Positions 45,200 through 53,729 of a DNA stretch of 64,000 nt are shown piece after piece; the first letter of the stretch is position 1, and every line of letters starts with the position of its first letter. A model generated the notes under the pieces. The model saw only the letters and a list, made by a program, of their open reading frames with translations. It did not search any database and was not told where the DNA came from. Source of the DNA: Crocinitomicaceae bacterium (GTDB lineage: Bacteria > Bacteroidota > Bacteroidia > Flavobacteriales_D > Sanyastnellaceae); assembly GCA_002700285.1 (NCBI GenBank), contig PACT01000039.1:44965-108964 (forward strand), read 5' to 3'. The position numbers and the translations under genes were made by a program.

Positions 45200-46381
45200 A
45201 TGCAAACAAATAAGGCAGTAAATTTAATCGGTATTGTAGGTGCTGGGGCAATGGGGTCTGGCATAGCCCAAATAGCTTCACAAGCAGGACAAGACGTTGT
45301 TTTGTTTGACTTATCAAAAGAAGCATTAACCACCAGCGCCGCAAAGCTTCAAAAAGTCATGATTCGACTGATTGAAAAAGGAAAAGTTACTTCCGATGAA
45401 GCAATCGCTATTCAAACACGAATAGTTAGAACCACAAAGGACACGAGTCTCAAAGATTGCGACCTGATTATTGAAGCAGTTGTTGAAGATTTAGAGGTGA
45501 AGAAGCGTGTTTTTAAGCGCATTGAAGAGATCGTAAAAAAAGAAGCGGTCATTGCATCAAACACCTCTTCCTTGTCGATCACTTCTCTTGCGTCGTTTTG
45601 TGCTCATCCTGAACGAGTGATAGGGCTTCATTTTTTCAACCCCGCTCCATTAATGCCTCTTGTTGAAATCATTCCTGCACTTCAAACAAATCGCGTTATA
45701 CCCCAACAACTCACAGAGCTGATGAGTAAATGGGGGAAATCACCTGTGATCGCGAAAGATACGCCTGGGTTTATTGTGAATCGTGTAGCGAGACCTTTTT
45801 ATGGTGAGGCACTGCGGATGTTAGATGAGGGTATTGCAGACGCTTCCAACATCGATGAAGCGATGCGTGCATCAGGCTTCAGAATGGGGCCGTTTCAACT
45901 CATGGATCTCATAGGACATGATGTGAATTACTCTGTCACAGAATCGGTATTTAAATCATTCTATTATGACCCTCGATATATGCCAAGTATCACTCAATTA
46001 AAACTCGTTGAAGCGGGCTGGCTTGGTCGCAAATCAGGTCGTGGGTTCTACAATTACAACGAAGAGAATAAAGAACCTAACGCTTCTGCACAGTTAAATC
46101 CCAAAGCTCAGGTTGAGATTTCGGAACGTATTATATCGATGCTAATCAACGAAGCTGCCGATGCCGTTTACCTAGGTATTGCAAGTGCTGAAGACGTTGA
46201 CATTGCAATGCTTAAGGGGGTTAACTACCCAAAAGGATTGCTTGTTTGGGCTGAAGAATTGGGCTTACAAAAGGTCGTAAGCATTATCGATGGACTCAGA
46301 GACACCTATGGAGAAACACGCTATAGGTGTAGCCCTTTACTCAGGGAATTGGCTGCAAAAGGCGGTAATTTCCACAAATAA
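45200..46381 (+). CDS. 3-hydroxyacyl-CoA dehydrogenase (NAD)
   Basis: 393 residues. The Rossmann motif is IVGAGAMGSGIAQIASQ (about 13-29). SNTSSLSITSLASF and HFFNPAPLMPLVEII carry the active-site Ser and His; GKSPVIAKDTPGFIVNRV and GPFQLMDLIGHDV complete the PaaH/HbdA pattern. A second C-terminal domain repeat (from about 300) makes it longer than the 280-residue single-domain form. It oxidises 3-hydroxyacyl-CoA in beta-oxidation or phenylacetate-type pathways. Its stop directly abuts the stop of the convergent NlpC/P60 gene, beyond which lies a thiolase, the next enzyme in the pathway. Confidence 0.93.
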   Translation: MQTNKAVNLIGIVGAGAMGSGIAQIASQAGQDVVLFDLSKEALTTSAAKLQKVMIRLIEKGKVTSDEAIAIQTRIVRTTKDTSLKDCDLIIEAVVEDLEVKKRVFKRIEEIVKKEAVIASNTSSLSITSLASFCAHPERVIGLHFFNPAPLMPLVEIIPALQTNRVIPQQLTELMSKWGKSPVIAKDTPGFIVNRVARPFYGEALRMLDEGIADASNIDEAMRASGFRMGPFQLMDLIGHDVNYSVTESVFKSFYYDPRYMPSITQLKLVEAGWLGRKSGRGFYNYNEENKEPNASAQLNPKAQVEISERIISMLINEAADAVYLGIASAEDVDIAMLKGVNYPKGLLVWAEELGLQKVVSIIDGLRDTYGETRYRCSPLLRELAAKGGNFHK

Positions 46382-47152
46382 TTATTCCTGCAAACGCTTA
46401 ACACACTGAAGTCTGTGAGTTAAACCACCTATTTTTGCGTGAACAATACCCTCACGTTCTAGTAAATCTATCCTAACTTCACCTGAGGCATGAACCACCG
46501 AATCTCTCGTTACGAGTATTCCGACATGCGTAACGTCTCCATCGGTGTTTTCAAAAAAGGCCAAATCATCTTTTTCTCTTAACTCCCATGATATGAGATC
46601 TCCACAATTAACCTGTTCTGAGGCATCTCTAGGCAATAATTTTCCGATAAGTCGAGCAGACAACTGTGTTAACCCTGAGCAATCAATTCCAGCAATCGTC
46701 CTCCCTCCCCATTGATATGGTGCACTTAGCATAGTGAGAGCTGCATCTCTTAAAGTCATGGGTGTCGCACCAAAAATATCATCTTTTGACATGGAGGAAT
46801 AGTACGGTGAGATTTGGTCTGTACCTAAAAAATAAGCACCTTGTCTCTCTTCTATTAATGTTCCTGCTGGGAGCCATAAAAGCGCTAACGTTCTTTCATT
46901 TTTCCATTGAGAAATGGGGTGACACAGAATGGTTCTTTTATTAGAAATTTTGACATCAAACTTGAATTGTTTCTTGTCACACCATCCCACATAACCGTCT
47001 TCTAATGAACTGACTTTAAGCCAATCACCCCTCCCTTCTTCAAGCATTTTAACACCTTCTCCAGCAAGTATCTGACTTGTCTGTTCTGATGAATCAGAAG
47101 CCTCTGCTCTAAGTGGGACAATTGCAACCGTTGCGATACCTATTGAATTCAT
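46382..47152 (-). CDS. NlpC/P60 (C40) peptidase with SH3-like N-terminus
   Basis: 256 residues. Bacterial SH3-like parts cover about 1-120 (IATVAIVPLRAEASDSSEQTSQIL). The C40 catalytic Cys158 is in GIDCSGLTQL, and the His in DVTHVGILV. The order resembles the YkfC-type gamma-D-glutamyl-diamino acid endopeptidases used in peptidoglycan recycling. No signal peptide is visible, as in that cytoplasmic group. The start overlaps the thiolase stop by four bases (ATGA), so it is translated as the second gene of a thiolase-peptidase unit. Confidence 0.9.
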   Translation of the reverse strand: MNSIGIATVAIVPLRAEASDSSEQTSQILAGEGVKMLEEGRGDWLKVSSLEDGYVGWCDKKQFKFDVKISNKRTILCHPISQWKNERTLALLWLPAGTLIEERQGAYFLGTDQISPYYSSMSKDDIFGATPMTLRDAALTMLSAPYQWGGRTIAGIDCSGLTQLSARLIGKLLPRDASEQVNCGDLISWELREKDDLAFFENTDGDVTHVGILVTRDSVVHASGEVRIDLLEREGIVHAKIGGLTHRLQCVKRLQE

Positions 47153-48327
47153 AAGACTTCAATTACAATCGCAGATGCACCTCCACCTCCATTGCAAATA
47201 CCCGCCGCTCCATATTTAAGGCCTCTTGCCTTAAGTGCATGTGCAAGCGTCACTACAATACGGCTACCGCTCGAACCCAGAGGATGACCTAACGCTACAG
47301 CACCACCGTTGACATTCACTTTCTCAGGATTTAGACCTAACAAACGGTTATTTACGATTCCAACGACCGAAAACGCTTCATTTAACTCCCATAAATCAAT
47401 TTGTTCAGACTTTAATCCCGCTCTTTCTAAAGCAACAGTGATTGCAAGTGAAGGTGATGTTGTGAACCACTCAGGAGCTTGTGCAGCATCAGCTAGACCA
47501 AGTATTTTTGCAATCGGCTTAAGATCGTGACGCTTAACAGCCTCTTCGGAGGCCAAAATTAATGCGCTCGCTCCATCATTTAGAGTAGATGCATTGGCTG
47601 CTGTTATCGTTCCTTCTTTGTCAAATGCTGGTCGCAATGACGAAATCTTTTCCATTTTAACGTTCTTGTATTCTTCATCTTCAGCAAACACAATGGGATC
47701 ACCTTTACGTTGTGGAATTTTTACAGTTACAGTTTCAGCAGTAAAAGCCCCATTTCCCCATGCTTCAGAGGACTTCTCATAACTATGTACTGCAAAAGCA
47801 TCTTGTTCTTCTCTTGTTATCCTGTGTTCTTTTGCACACATCTCAGCACAGTTGCCCATGTGTGTTTTGTTATAAACGTCTGTAAGACCGTCCAGAATCA
47901 TGCCGTCACGAACCTTGACGTCACCAAACTTGCTCCCTTTTCTCCCATCCAAATAATGTGGAACTTGAGACATGTTTTCCATTCCTCCAGCAACCACAAC
48001 ATCTGCGTCGCCCATTGCGATTGTTGCGCGTGCTAAAGAAATGGCTTTCATACCGCTCGCACAAACTTTATTTACAGTTGTACAAGGAACAGAATCCAAT
48101 ATACCGGCTCCTAAGGCAGCTTGACGAGCAGGAGCTTGACCTACACCAGCTTGAAGTACATTTCCCATATAAACCTCCTTAATTACTTTGGGATCGAGTC
48201 CAGCCATATCTAACGCACCACTTATTGCAGTAGCACCAAGTTTTGTTGCAGGGACAGATGACAGAGAACCGAGAAAACTTCCCATAGGAGTTCTAGCAGC
48301 TGAGACGATATAGACGTTTGATGACAT
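47149..48327 (-). CDS. Acetyl-CoA C-acyltransferase (thiolase)
   Basis: 392 residues. The nucleophilic Cys89 is in NKVCASGMKA; NEAFSVVG, GHPLGSSGSR with the catalytic His, and GICNGGGGAS with the second Cys complete the thiolase set. It cleaves or forms 3-ketoacyl-CoA. Together with the nearby 3-hydroxyacyl-CoA dehydrogenase it suggests a locus for fatty-acid or branched-chain acyl-CoA breakdown. Acetyl-CoA acetyltransferase activity is an alternative. It overlaps the peptidase gene by four bases. Confidence 0.94.
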   Translation of the reverse strand: MSSNVYIVSAARTPMGSFLGSLSSVPATKLGATAISGALDMAGLDPKVIKEVYMGNVLQAGVGQAPARQAALGAGILDSVPCTTVNKVCASGMKAISLARATIAMGDADVVVAGGMENMSQVPHYLDGRKGSKFGDVKVRDGMILDGLTDVYNKTHMGNCAEMCAKEHRITREEQDAFAVHSYEKSSEAWGNGAFTAETVTVKIPQRKGDPIVFAEDEEYKNVKMEKISSLRPAFDKEGTITAANASTLNDGASALILASEEAVKRHDLKPIAKILGLADAAQAPEWFTTSPSLAITVALERAGLKSEQIDLWELNEAFSVVGIVNNRLLGLNPEKVNVNGGAVALGHPLGSSGSRIVVTLAHALKARGLKYGAAGICNGGGGASAIVIEVL

Positions 48328-48395
48328 GATATATAAATTATTTTACGAAATTAACCTCTGTTGGCTTTAAACACACCTAGATGAACACACTTTGG

Positions 48396-48502
48396 CACAC
48401 GAATTGTGTTTAGTATAAACAGCAAGTCGATACTTGCTCATGATTTGGTTTTGGTTTAGTCAAATGCAAACGCTGGGAAACGTCCTGGCGTTTGTTTTTT
48501 GT
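48396..48502 (+). ncRNA. Possible structured small RNA ending in an intrinsic terminator
   Basis: The gap between two minus-strand genes holds a chain of hairpins readable on the plus strand: ACAC/GTGT (48397-48409), GTTTA/TAAAC (48408-48420), AGCAAGT/ACTTGCT (48421-48438) and ATTTG/CAAAT (48443-48465). The last is CAAACGC/GCGTTTG (48467-48494), running into TTTTTT. The final stem plus T run has terminator form only on the plus strand, yet no gene upstream on that strand needs it. No good promoter box is seen: only TTTG at 48391-48394 with a poor first half. I do not recognise an Rfam family. A fortuitous set of repeats is the alternative. Confidence 0.4.
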
Positions 48503-48558
48503 TTAATCATCTAAACCATTCATTATATATTTCAAAATTGTGGGCAAAATACTATCTT

Positions 48559-49671
48559 TTAATCCTTCTTCGCTGCAGGCTTCTCAGCTTTCTTCGCTAC
48601 TGGCTTTTCAACCTTCGTTACGATCTTCTTTTCAAAAGGTTTTACCACAGGCTTCTCAGTAAGCTTTTTTCCAACTGAATTTTCGGTCGTCTTAACATCC
48701 CAGTTGTCTGTTGAACGAGGTCGGCGAACCAATGGCCTGTCTCCTCTGTCCGATTTACCGAACTTAACTTCAGCATTGCGACGCTTGTTTGGTTTGGGAG
48801 TTTCGCCACCTTTCATAAGACCTAAAAACTCTCGAGGAACTCTTGACTTAACCATTATTTCTCTTCCTTTAGGTCCGGTGACCTCAAGCGCAAACATATG
48901 CACTCCCTCCCGACTAAGTGGGTCTGGTGCTGTATTGCCTTTTCCAATAATAATGCAGCTTTCACGACGTAATGAAGGCATAATTAATTGAATTGCTTCG
49001 ATAGGTGCGTCTACTTTGAGAAGCGTATGTTTTTGTGTCGCTCTCATGGTTCGATACTGAACTTGAACCCTATCTCCGTTCTCTTCACTACACTCGAGCT
49101 CATCATCTGGAGGCAAATGACCTTCAACAAGAATATAAATCCCCTGTCTGAAATCATACCAGTTTTCTTGAAGGTGTTCTCTCCAAAGTTTATTTTTCGC
49201 AATCAAACATATCCCACTGACATCCTTCCTCAGCTTATTGACAAAATGAAGGTCTCGGTTCCCACTACCTTGCTGTTCTAGCCAGCGCTTCATTCTCGAG
49301 TAACTTGTCGTCACCTTGGGATTTGGTGATGCTGTGACCCATCCTGATGGTTTTATATAAGCCAAAAAATCTTTGTCTTCATACACCACGTCAAAAGGCG
49401 GTTTTGATGGAGCCCTCGTTGTTCTTGTATTAAACCTGCCAGGATCTCTCATGGATTGACCCGGGTTTTTAATGACCGTCTTTCGACCTCTGTCATGCGT
49501 CACATTCATTCCTGGCTCAACAACCGTTGAGGGGATTCGCACTACATTTCCTTCAAGCTTAACAGCGCCGTTTTTAATTGCTTTTCTTGCTCTTGTGCGC
49601 GTCGTATATCCACCTTGCATCGTCAGAGCATCGACTAATGTGCCTGGGTGGCGAACCTCAAATCCTTCCAT
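48559..49671 (-). CDS. S4/RluA-like pseudouridine synthase homologue, probably catalytically inactive
   Basis: 370 residues from ATG 49671 (MEGFEVRHPGTLVDAL). An S4-like RNA-binding domain covers about 1-60 (TLVDALTMQGGYTTRTRARKAI, GAVKLEGNVV). A pseudouridine synthase fold follows, with FDVVYEDKDFLAYIKPSGWVTASPN. Where active enzymes have HRLDR.TSG, this protein has NKLRKDVSG (145-153): the catalytic Asp position is Arg148. The later ligand motif GRTHQIR is also lost (IEAIQLIMPS). The C-terminus is a Lys/Pro/Ala tail. It may act as an RNA-binding protein without catalysis. A -7-like box stands four bases before the ATG. Confidence 0.82.
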   Translation of the reverse strand: MEGFEVRHPGTLVDALTMQGGYTTRTRARKAIKNGAVKLEGNVVRIPSTVVEPGMNVTHDRGRKTVIKNPGQSMRDPGRFNTRTTRAPSKPPFDVVYEDKDFLAYIKPSGWVTASPNPKVTTSYSRMKRWLEQQGSGNRDLHFVNKLRKDVSGICLIAKNKLWREHLQENWYDFRQGIYILVEGHLPPDDELECSEENGDRVQVQYRTMRATQKHTLLKVDAPIEAIQLIMPSLRRESCIIIGKGNTAPDPLSREGVHMFALEVTGPKGREIMVKSRVPREFLGLMKGGETPKPNKRRNAEVKFGKSDRGDRPLVRRPRSTDNWDVKTTENSVGKKLTEKPVVKPFEKKIVTKVEKPVAKKAEKPAAKKD

Positions 49672-49675
49672 TGCG

Positions 49676-49683
49676 CGAAGGTA
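49676..49683 (-). promoter_or_regulatory. -7-like box TACCTTCG of the pseudouridine synthase homologue
   Basis: Minus strand; one mismatch to TAnnTTTG, four bases (cgca) before the ATG at 49671. It supports that start over an upstream TTG at 49713. Confidence 0.5.
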
Positions 49684-49810
49684 AGTAGACTGCGTGATAT
49701 TTCCACATCGCAAAAGAGGTTCGTCGCCTTTGCAATAAACCGGGCTAACTCACAACAAATCGAGACATATTGAGTGTAAAAAAACGAATTGACAAACACG
49801 TGTTTTTCAA

Positions 49811-52800
49811 TTAGTAACAAGACACACCATAGCTTGAAAGCAAATTCATCAAATCGATGACCGTTACCAGGCCATCGCCATTTAGATCAGCGGTACAGCC
49901 TGATAAACAGCCATACTCTGAAAGCACCCATAGCAGGTCCGTGACTGTTCTTTCTCCATCCCCATCAAAATCTGAATAACACCAAGGTGTATTTACACAA
50001 TGTAAAAATGAATTTGTCGCTGAAAAAACTGAATTCTCACTTGATGCGAGCACTTCATCGAATGGACTTAACCAAACAAATCCACCCGCCTCATCACAAT
50101 ATGAATCTAACCAACCATCTCCATCTTCATCGTCCCATTGAAGCACCAAACACCCCTCGGGAAGGCAAAGAATTCTAGATAATGTGTCCCCAGCAGGTAT
50201 CGGAGTGGATTGTAATATGTCTGATGATGCACCTTCAAACGCCAGAGACCATCTTAGGTCTTCCGCATTACATCCTGCCCATTCTATCAAAGTCCCGCGA
50301 TACCCCAAACCCGATACGGTACAGCTTTCATAGACTGAATTATTGTTGGGGGTTTCGTCTAGATTCCCATTAACTTCAAGAATATGAATTGATATTATTC
50401 GTGTTCCAGTACTGTCCACTTGGTGAGATGACAATGGAAGAACGCGTGTTTCATTTGGATTTAATGGGGGATTGAATTCATGTAGAATTTCAGTGTGATT
50501 GGCATCCCATTTCACCGCATATTTAACAGAAAGTGCCGGATCAGTTCCTGTATTTAAAAACGTAGGAGCACAAGAAAACTCCCAATTACATTGAAGTTGG
50601 TCGAAATCATCAAACCCCAATGCCGTGAGATCTAAAGATGGCAACGAAGGCAATTCAACCTCCCAAACCCCTCTACCATACGACGCAGCGACCAACCGGC
50701 TTGTAGCCGTGCGAATTTCAAGATCAGTAATGATTGTAAGGGGGAGTCCATCACCATAAATAGACCAGCCTGAACCTTCATCATACTTATAGACCCCCAA
50801 ATCAGTACCTGCATAGATTGTGCCATCAGGTGATTCAATCAATGTATTGACTGGAAGCGCCTGAAGACCGAGTGATTTATCTTCCCAAGATCCACCGCCA
50901 TCATATGACACCCAAACCTGCATTGCATTTGAATAGCTTCCGAAGCAAACCCATATCTCATTTGAATCAGATGAAGAGATTAATACATCACCGATGGTTT
51001 CTCCTGGAAGATTTAAAAGTTCTGTAAAATCATACCCATTTGTCGAGCGCCACAACTCATCACGCTTTGCAACCAATATCGTATTCGGATCTGTTGCAGA
51101 AAGTGCAATAGCATCTGCTTTTGTATCGCTCATCGTTCCAAGTGTGCTCCATGTATCACCAGCGTCATCTGACCGATACACCGATTTCTTCCCTACATAA
51201 ATAATCTCCGGGTTATGAGGGCTGGCCAACCAAGGGGTAAGCCAATTCCCGACTTCGTTGATACCGAAACCGCTGTAATTTGCAATCTGAGTATTTGATC
51301 TCCCTGCATCTGTTGAGCGGTATAATAGACCGTAATACGCACTCATAAATAGAATATTTGAGTCTAAGTGATGAAAGAAACACCCCATTCCATCTCCGTC
51401 GAGAATACGTTTCCAGCCATCTGAATTGTATAACGACGTTCCATTGTCCTGTGTGCCACAAATCAAATCAGAATGCCTATGTGGGCTGAGACCCAAACGA
51501 TATATTTGGGCAATGTCAAGCCCATCAGATTTGTCAGCATATTGGCCGAAGGAGTCACGAAGGTATACACCACCGTCATTTGCAACGAGCAAACGACCGT
51601 CTGAAAGAAATGTCAGACCGTGCTGATCCGCATGAACCTGAGGGTACTCACCCTGCCCTGACCAATGGGCCTCGCAATTCCATGAATATCCACCATCATT
51701 AGATTCCCACAAATTAACGCCACCTAAGACAATTTTGTTTTCATCAAAAGGGTCAACAGCGATGCACATATCCCACCAAGCCTGACCTGAATAATCAGAG
51801 CCATCGCTGGTCCAACCATGTAGGTTTGGACCTCCCTCTGCGCGAAGCATTGTGGGATAAAAGGATACGCCACCGTCATCTGATCGCCACACACCCATGG
51901 TCGACTGAGCAAAATAATTTGCAACGAAAGCATATATGCGATCTGGATGAGACACACTTGAAGCAAGTTCCATTCTCCCAAGACCTTCAGACTGGGGTAG
52001 CGGAATATTTGTCCATGATAAACCTGAATCTACAGATCTGCAAACGCCGACATTATCTAATGCAATGGTAAGGATGTGAGTCGAGTCTGTATGAATCACC
52101 ATATCTCTCACAATTCCTGTTTTCAAAGAATTAAATGATACGCCAGCGTCTTCGGAACGATATAGTCCAGTGCTAGAACAGACATACACCACGTTGGGAC
52201 TGCCGGGCTGAAAGTCAATCTTAAATATTTTCTGGTTGCCCTCTGGCATCGCTAACCCTGTCGTTGTCCAATTTGCGCCTGAATCAAATGTCTCAAGCAG
52301 TCCGATACTATACGTAGTTGCTCCATCACCATCTCCTGTCGCCAAAAACCAATGATTGGGATTGTCTGGATCAACAATGACATCCGTGGTTCCAACCGCA
52401 GAAAGTTCATCTACACCTCCCCCTGCTGTGTTCCATGATTCTCCTTCGTCATCAGATAACCACAAACCACCTGAGGGTGCACACGCCAACCATCCACCAT
52501 CAAAAACAACAATATTATTCACTCTACCGGCACCACCATATACTGGGATATCTTCATTTCCGATGTAAGACCAAGAAGGCCCTGAAGAGGGATATAAAAG
52601 TGTTTGCTTTAATTCTTGAGAGGCATCCCACCATGCTTTTGATGGTGGCCTTGTCCCATGAGGCTTCGTTCTTCGTTCTGTCCACCATGCCCATCTTTCA
52701 AATGGTTTCTTTCCGTTACTTCGAGGAACGGCATCAAGTTCTGGCCAAGTCAAGCCAAAGTTCTGCCTCACTTCCTCGGAAGATATATTGACGTCCTGAA

Positions 52801-52909
52801 GTTGATTTTGCCATGAGTTATTTTCTTGCGCATATGCTCCTATACCTAAAAAATGGACACATAAGATGACCGGGAAAATGATCCTAAGAATATAATTTTG
52901 ACGGTACAT
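49811..52909 (-). CDS. Secreted BNR/sortilin-like beta-propeller protein with dockerin-like tail
   Basis: 1032 residues from ATG 52909. The signal peptide ends IGAYAQ. From about 90 to 750 there are many BNR/VPS10-like propeller blades: GGLWLSDDEGESWNTAG, VYVCSSTGLYRSEDAGVSF, GVWRSDDGGVSF, SVYRSDDAGDTWSTLG and WVSYDGGGSWED. A beta (CARDB-like) region follows, SLDLTALGFDDFDQLQ, up to about 960. The last 55 residues are a Cys-framed double calcium-loop module: YSDFDGDGERTVTDLLWVLS with CLSGC, then DLNGDGLVTVIDLMNLLS, ending in Cys. No T9SS type A domain. Surface exposure is inferred. Ligand unknown. Confidence 0.87.
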   Translation of the reverse strand: MYRQNYILRIIFPVILCVHFLGIGAYAQENNSWQNQLQDVNISSEEVRQNFGLTWPELDAVPRSNGKKPFERWAWWTERRTKPHGTRPPSKAWWDASQELKQTLLYPSSGPSWSYIGNEDIPVYGGAGRVNNIVVFDGGWLACAPSGGLWLSDDEGESWNTAGGGVDELSAVGTTDVIVDPDNPNHWFLATGDGDGATTYSIGLLETFDSGANWTTTGLAMPEGNQKIFKIDFQPGSPNVVYVCSSTGLYRSEDAGVSFNSLKTGIVRDMVIHTDSTHILTIALDNVGVCRSVDSGLSWTNIPLPQSEGLGRMELASSVSHPDRIYAFVANYFAQSTMGVWRSDDGGVSFYPTMLRAEGGPNLHGWTSDGSDYSGQAWWDMCIAVDPFDENKIVLGGVNLWESNDGGYSWNCEAHWSGQGEYPQVHADQHGLTFLSDGRLLVANDGGVYLRDSFGQYADKSDGLDIAQIYRLGLSPHRHSDLICGTQDNGTSLYNSDGWKRILDGDGMGCFFHHLDSNILFMSAYYGLLYRSTDAGRSNTQIANYSGFGINEVGNWLTPWLASPHNPEIIYVGKKSVYRSDDAGDTWSTLGTMSDTKADAIALSATDPNTILVAKRDELWRSTNGYDFTELLNLPGETIGDVLISSSDSNEIWVCFGSYSNAMQVWVSYDGGGSWEDKSLGLQALPVNTLIESPDGTIYAGTDLGVYKYDEGSGWSIYGDGLPLTIITDLEIRTATSRLVAASYGRGVWEVELPSLPSLDLTALGFDDFDQLQCNWEFSCAPTFLNTGTDPALSVKYAVKWDANHTEILHEFNPPLNPNETRVLPLSSHQVDSTGTRIISIHILEVNGNLDETPNNNSVYESCTVSGLGYRGTLIEWAGCNAEDLRWSLAFEGASSDILQSTPIPAGDTLSRILCLPEGCLVLQWDDEDGDGWLDSYCDEAGGFVWLSPFDEVLASSENSVFSATNSFLHCVNTPWCYSDFDGDGERTVTDLLWVLSEYGCLSGCTADLNGDGLVTVIDLMNLLSSYGVSCY

Positions 52910-52923
52910 AGCCTTAAAATACG

Positions 52924-52931
52924 CAAATCTA
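52924..52931 (-). promoter_or_regulatory. -7 promoter box TAGATTTG of the BNR protein
   Basis: Exact TAnnTTTG on the minus strand, 15 bases before the ATG at 52909. It supports that start over the TTG-like upstream options. Confidence 0.6.
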
Positions 52932-52965
52932 TGGCTAAGGTTACGTATCACTTAGAGTTTTCGAC

Positions 52966-53688
52966 TTAATCACTCGAAGAGGACATTGTATGGAAAACAT
53001 TTTGGACATCTTCATTCTCCTCTAATTTCTCAATTAATTTTTCAACTTCAAGCGTTTGTTCTGCATTGAGTTCAGAAGTCGTTGTCGGGTATCGATCAAA
53101 TCCAGATTCTTCAATCTCAAGATTCATTTCTTCAAGCTTTTTCTGAAGACCACCAAATGAACCAAAAGGAGCCGTAACAACGATTGTATCTCCATCGACT
53201 TCGATTTCCTCTGCGCCATAATCGATGAGTTCGAGTTCGAGTTCCTCAGGGTCTTGCCCCTCACTCTTAACATTGAAAAAACAAACCCTGTTAAACAGGA
53301 ACTCAACGTTCCCAGTTGTTCCAAGGTTGCCACCGTTATGTGAAAAGTCGCTTCTTATGCTCGCTACAGTTCTGTTGTTGTTATCTGTCGCCGTTTCGAC
53401 GAACACAGCAACACCGTGGGGACCATAACCTTCAAAGGTGACTTCTTTATAGTTCGAGGTATCTTTATCAGTCGCTTTCTTGATCGCCCTGGCAATGTTG
53501 TCCTTGGGCATATTTGCTGCTTTGCAGTTTTGCAATACAGCTCTTAAGGTAGAGTTCGTCTCAGGATCAGCATTGCCTCCGTCCTTAATGGCAATAATAA
53601 TATCTTTATTGAGTCTTGAAAATATTTTTGACATCGCTGCCCATCGCTTCATCTTACGCTCCTTCCTAAATTCAAATGCTCTTCCCAT
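52966..53688 (-). CDS. YebC/PmpR-family protein
   Basis: 240 residues from ATG 53688 (MGRAFEFRKERKMKRWAAMSK), matching the usual family N-terminus. Core motifs are DIIIAIKDGG.ADPETN, MPKDNIARAIKKA, VTFEGYGPHGVAVFVETATDNNNRT and NLGTTGNVEFLF. Members act as transcription regulators, and recent work ties the family to translation of difficult sequences. It stands alone among exoprotein genes, 35 bases after the VCBS/ASPIC gene's stop on the same strand. Confidence 0.94.
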   Translation of the reverse strand: MGRAFEFRKERKMKRWAAMSKIFSRLNKDIIIAIKDGGNADPETNSTLRAVLQNCKAANMPKDNIARAIKKATDKDTSNYKEVTFEGYGPHGVAVFVETATDNNNRTVASIRSDFSHNGGNLGTTGNVEFLFNRVCFFNVKSEGQDPEELELELIDYGAEEIEVDGDTIVVTAPFGSFGGLQKKLEEMNLEIEESGFDRYPTTTSELNAEQTLEVEKLIEKLEENEDVQNVFHTMSSSSD

Positions 53689-53729
53689 TGTTAAAACAAT
53701 TTTTGCTAATATCGTTTGGTGTGAACGAA

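Noticed and set aside
48467..48500. Hairpin at 48467-48500 as terminator of the pseudouridine synthase homologue
   Set aside because: The T run is on the plus strand only; for the minus-strand gene the hairpin would be followed by catttgac with no U run.
52435..52791. 118-residue plus-strand frame inside the BNR protein gene
   Set aside because: It is antisense to conserved propeller blades, has no promoter box or family match, and its composition follows the repeats on the other strand.
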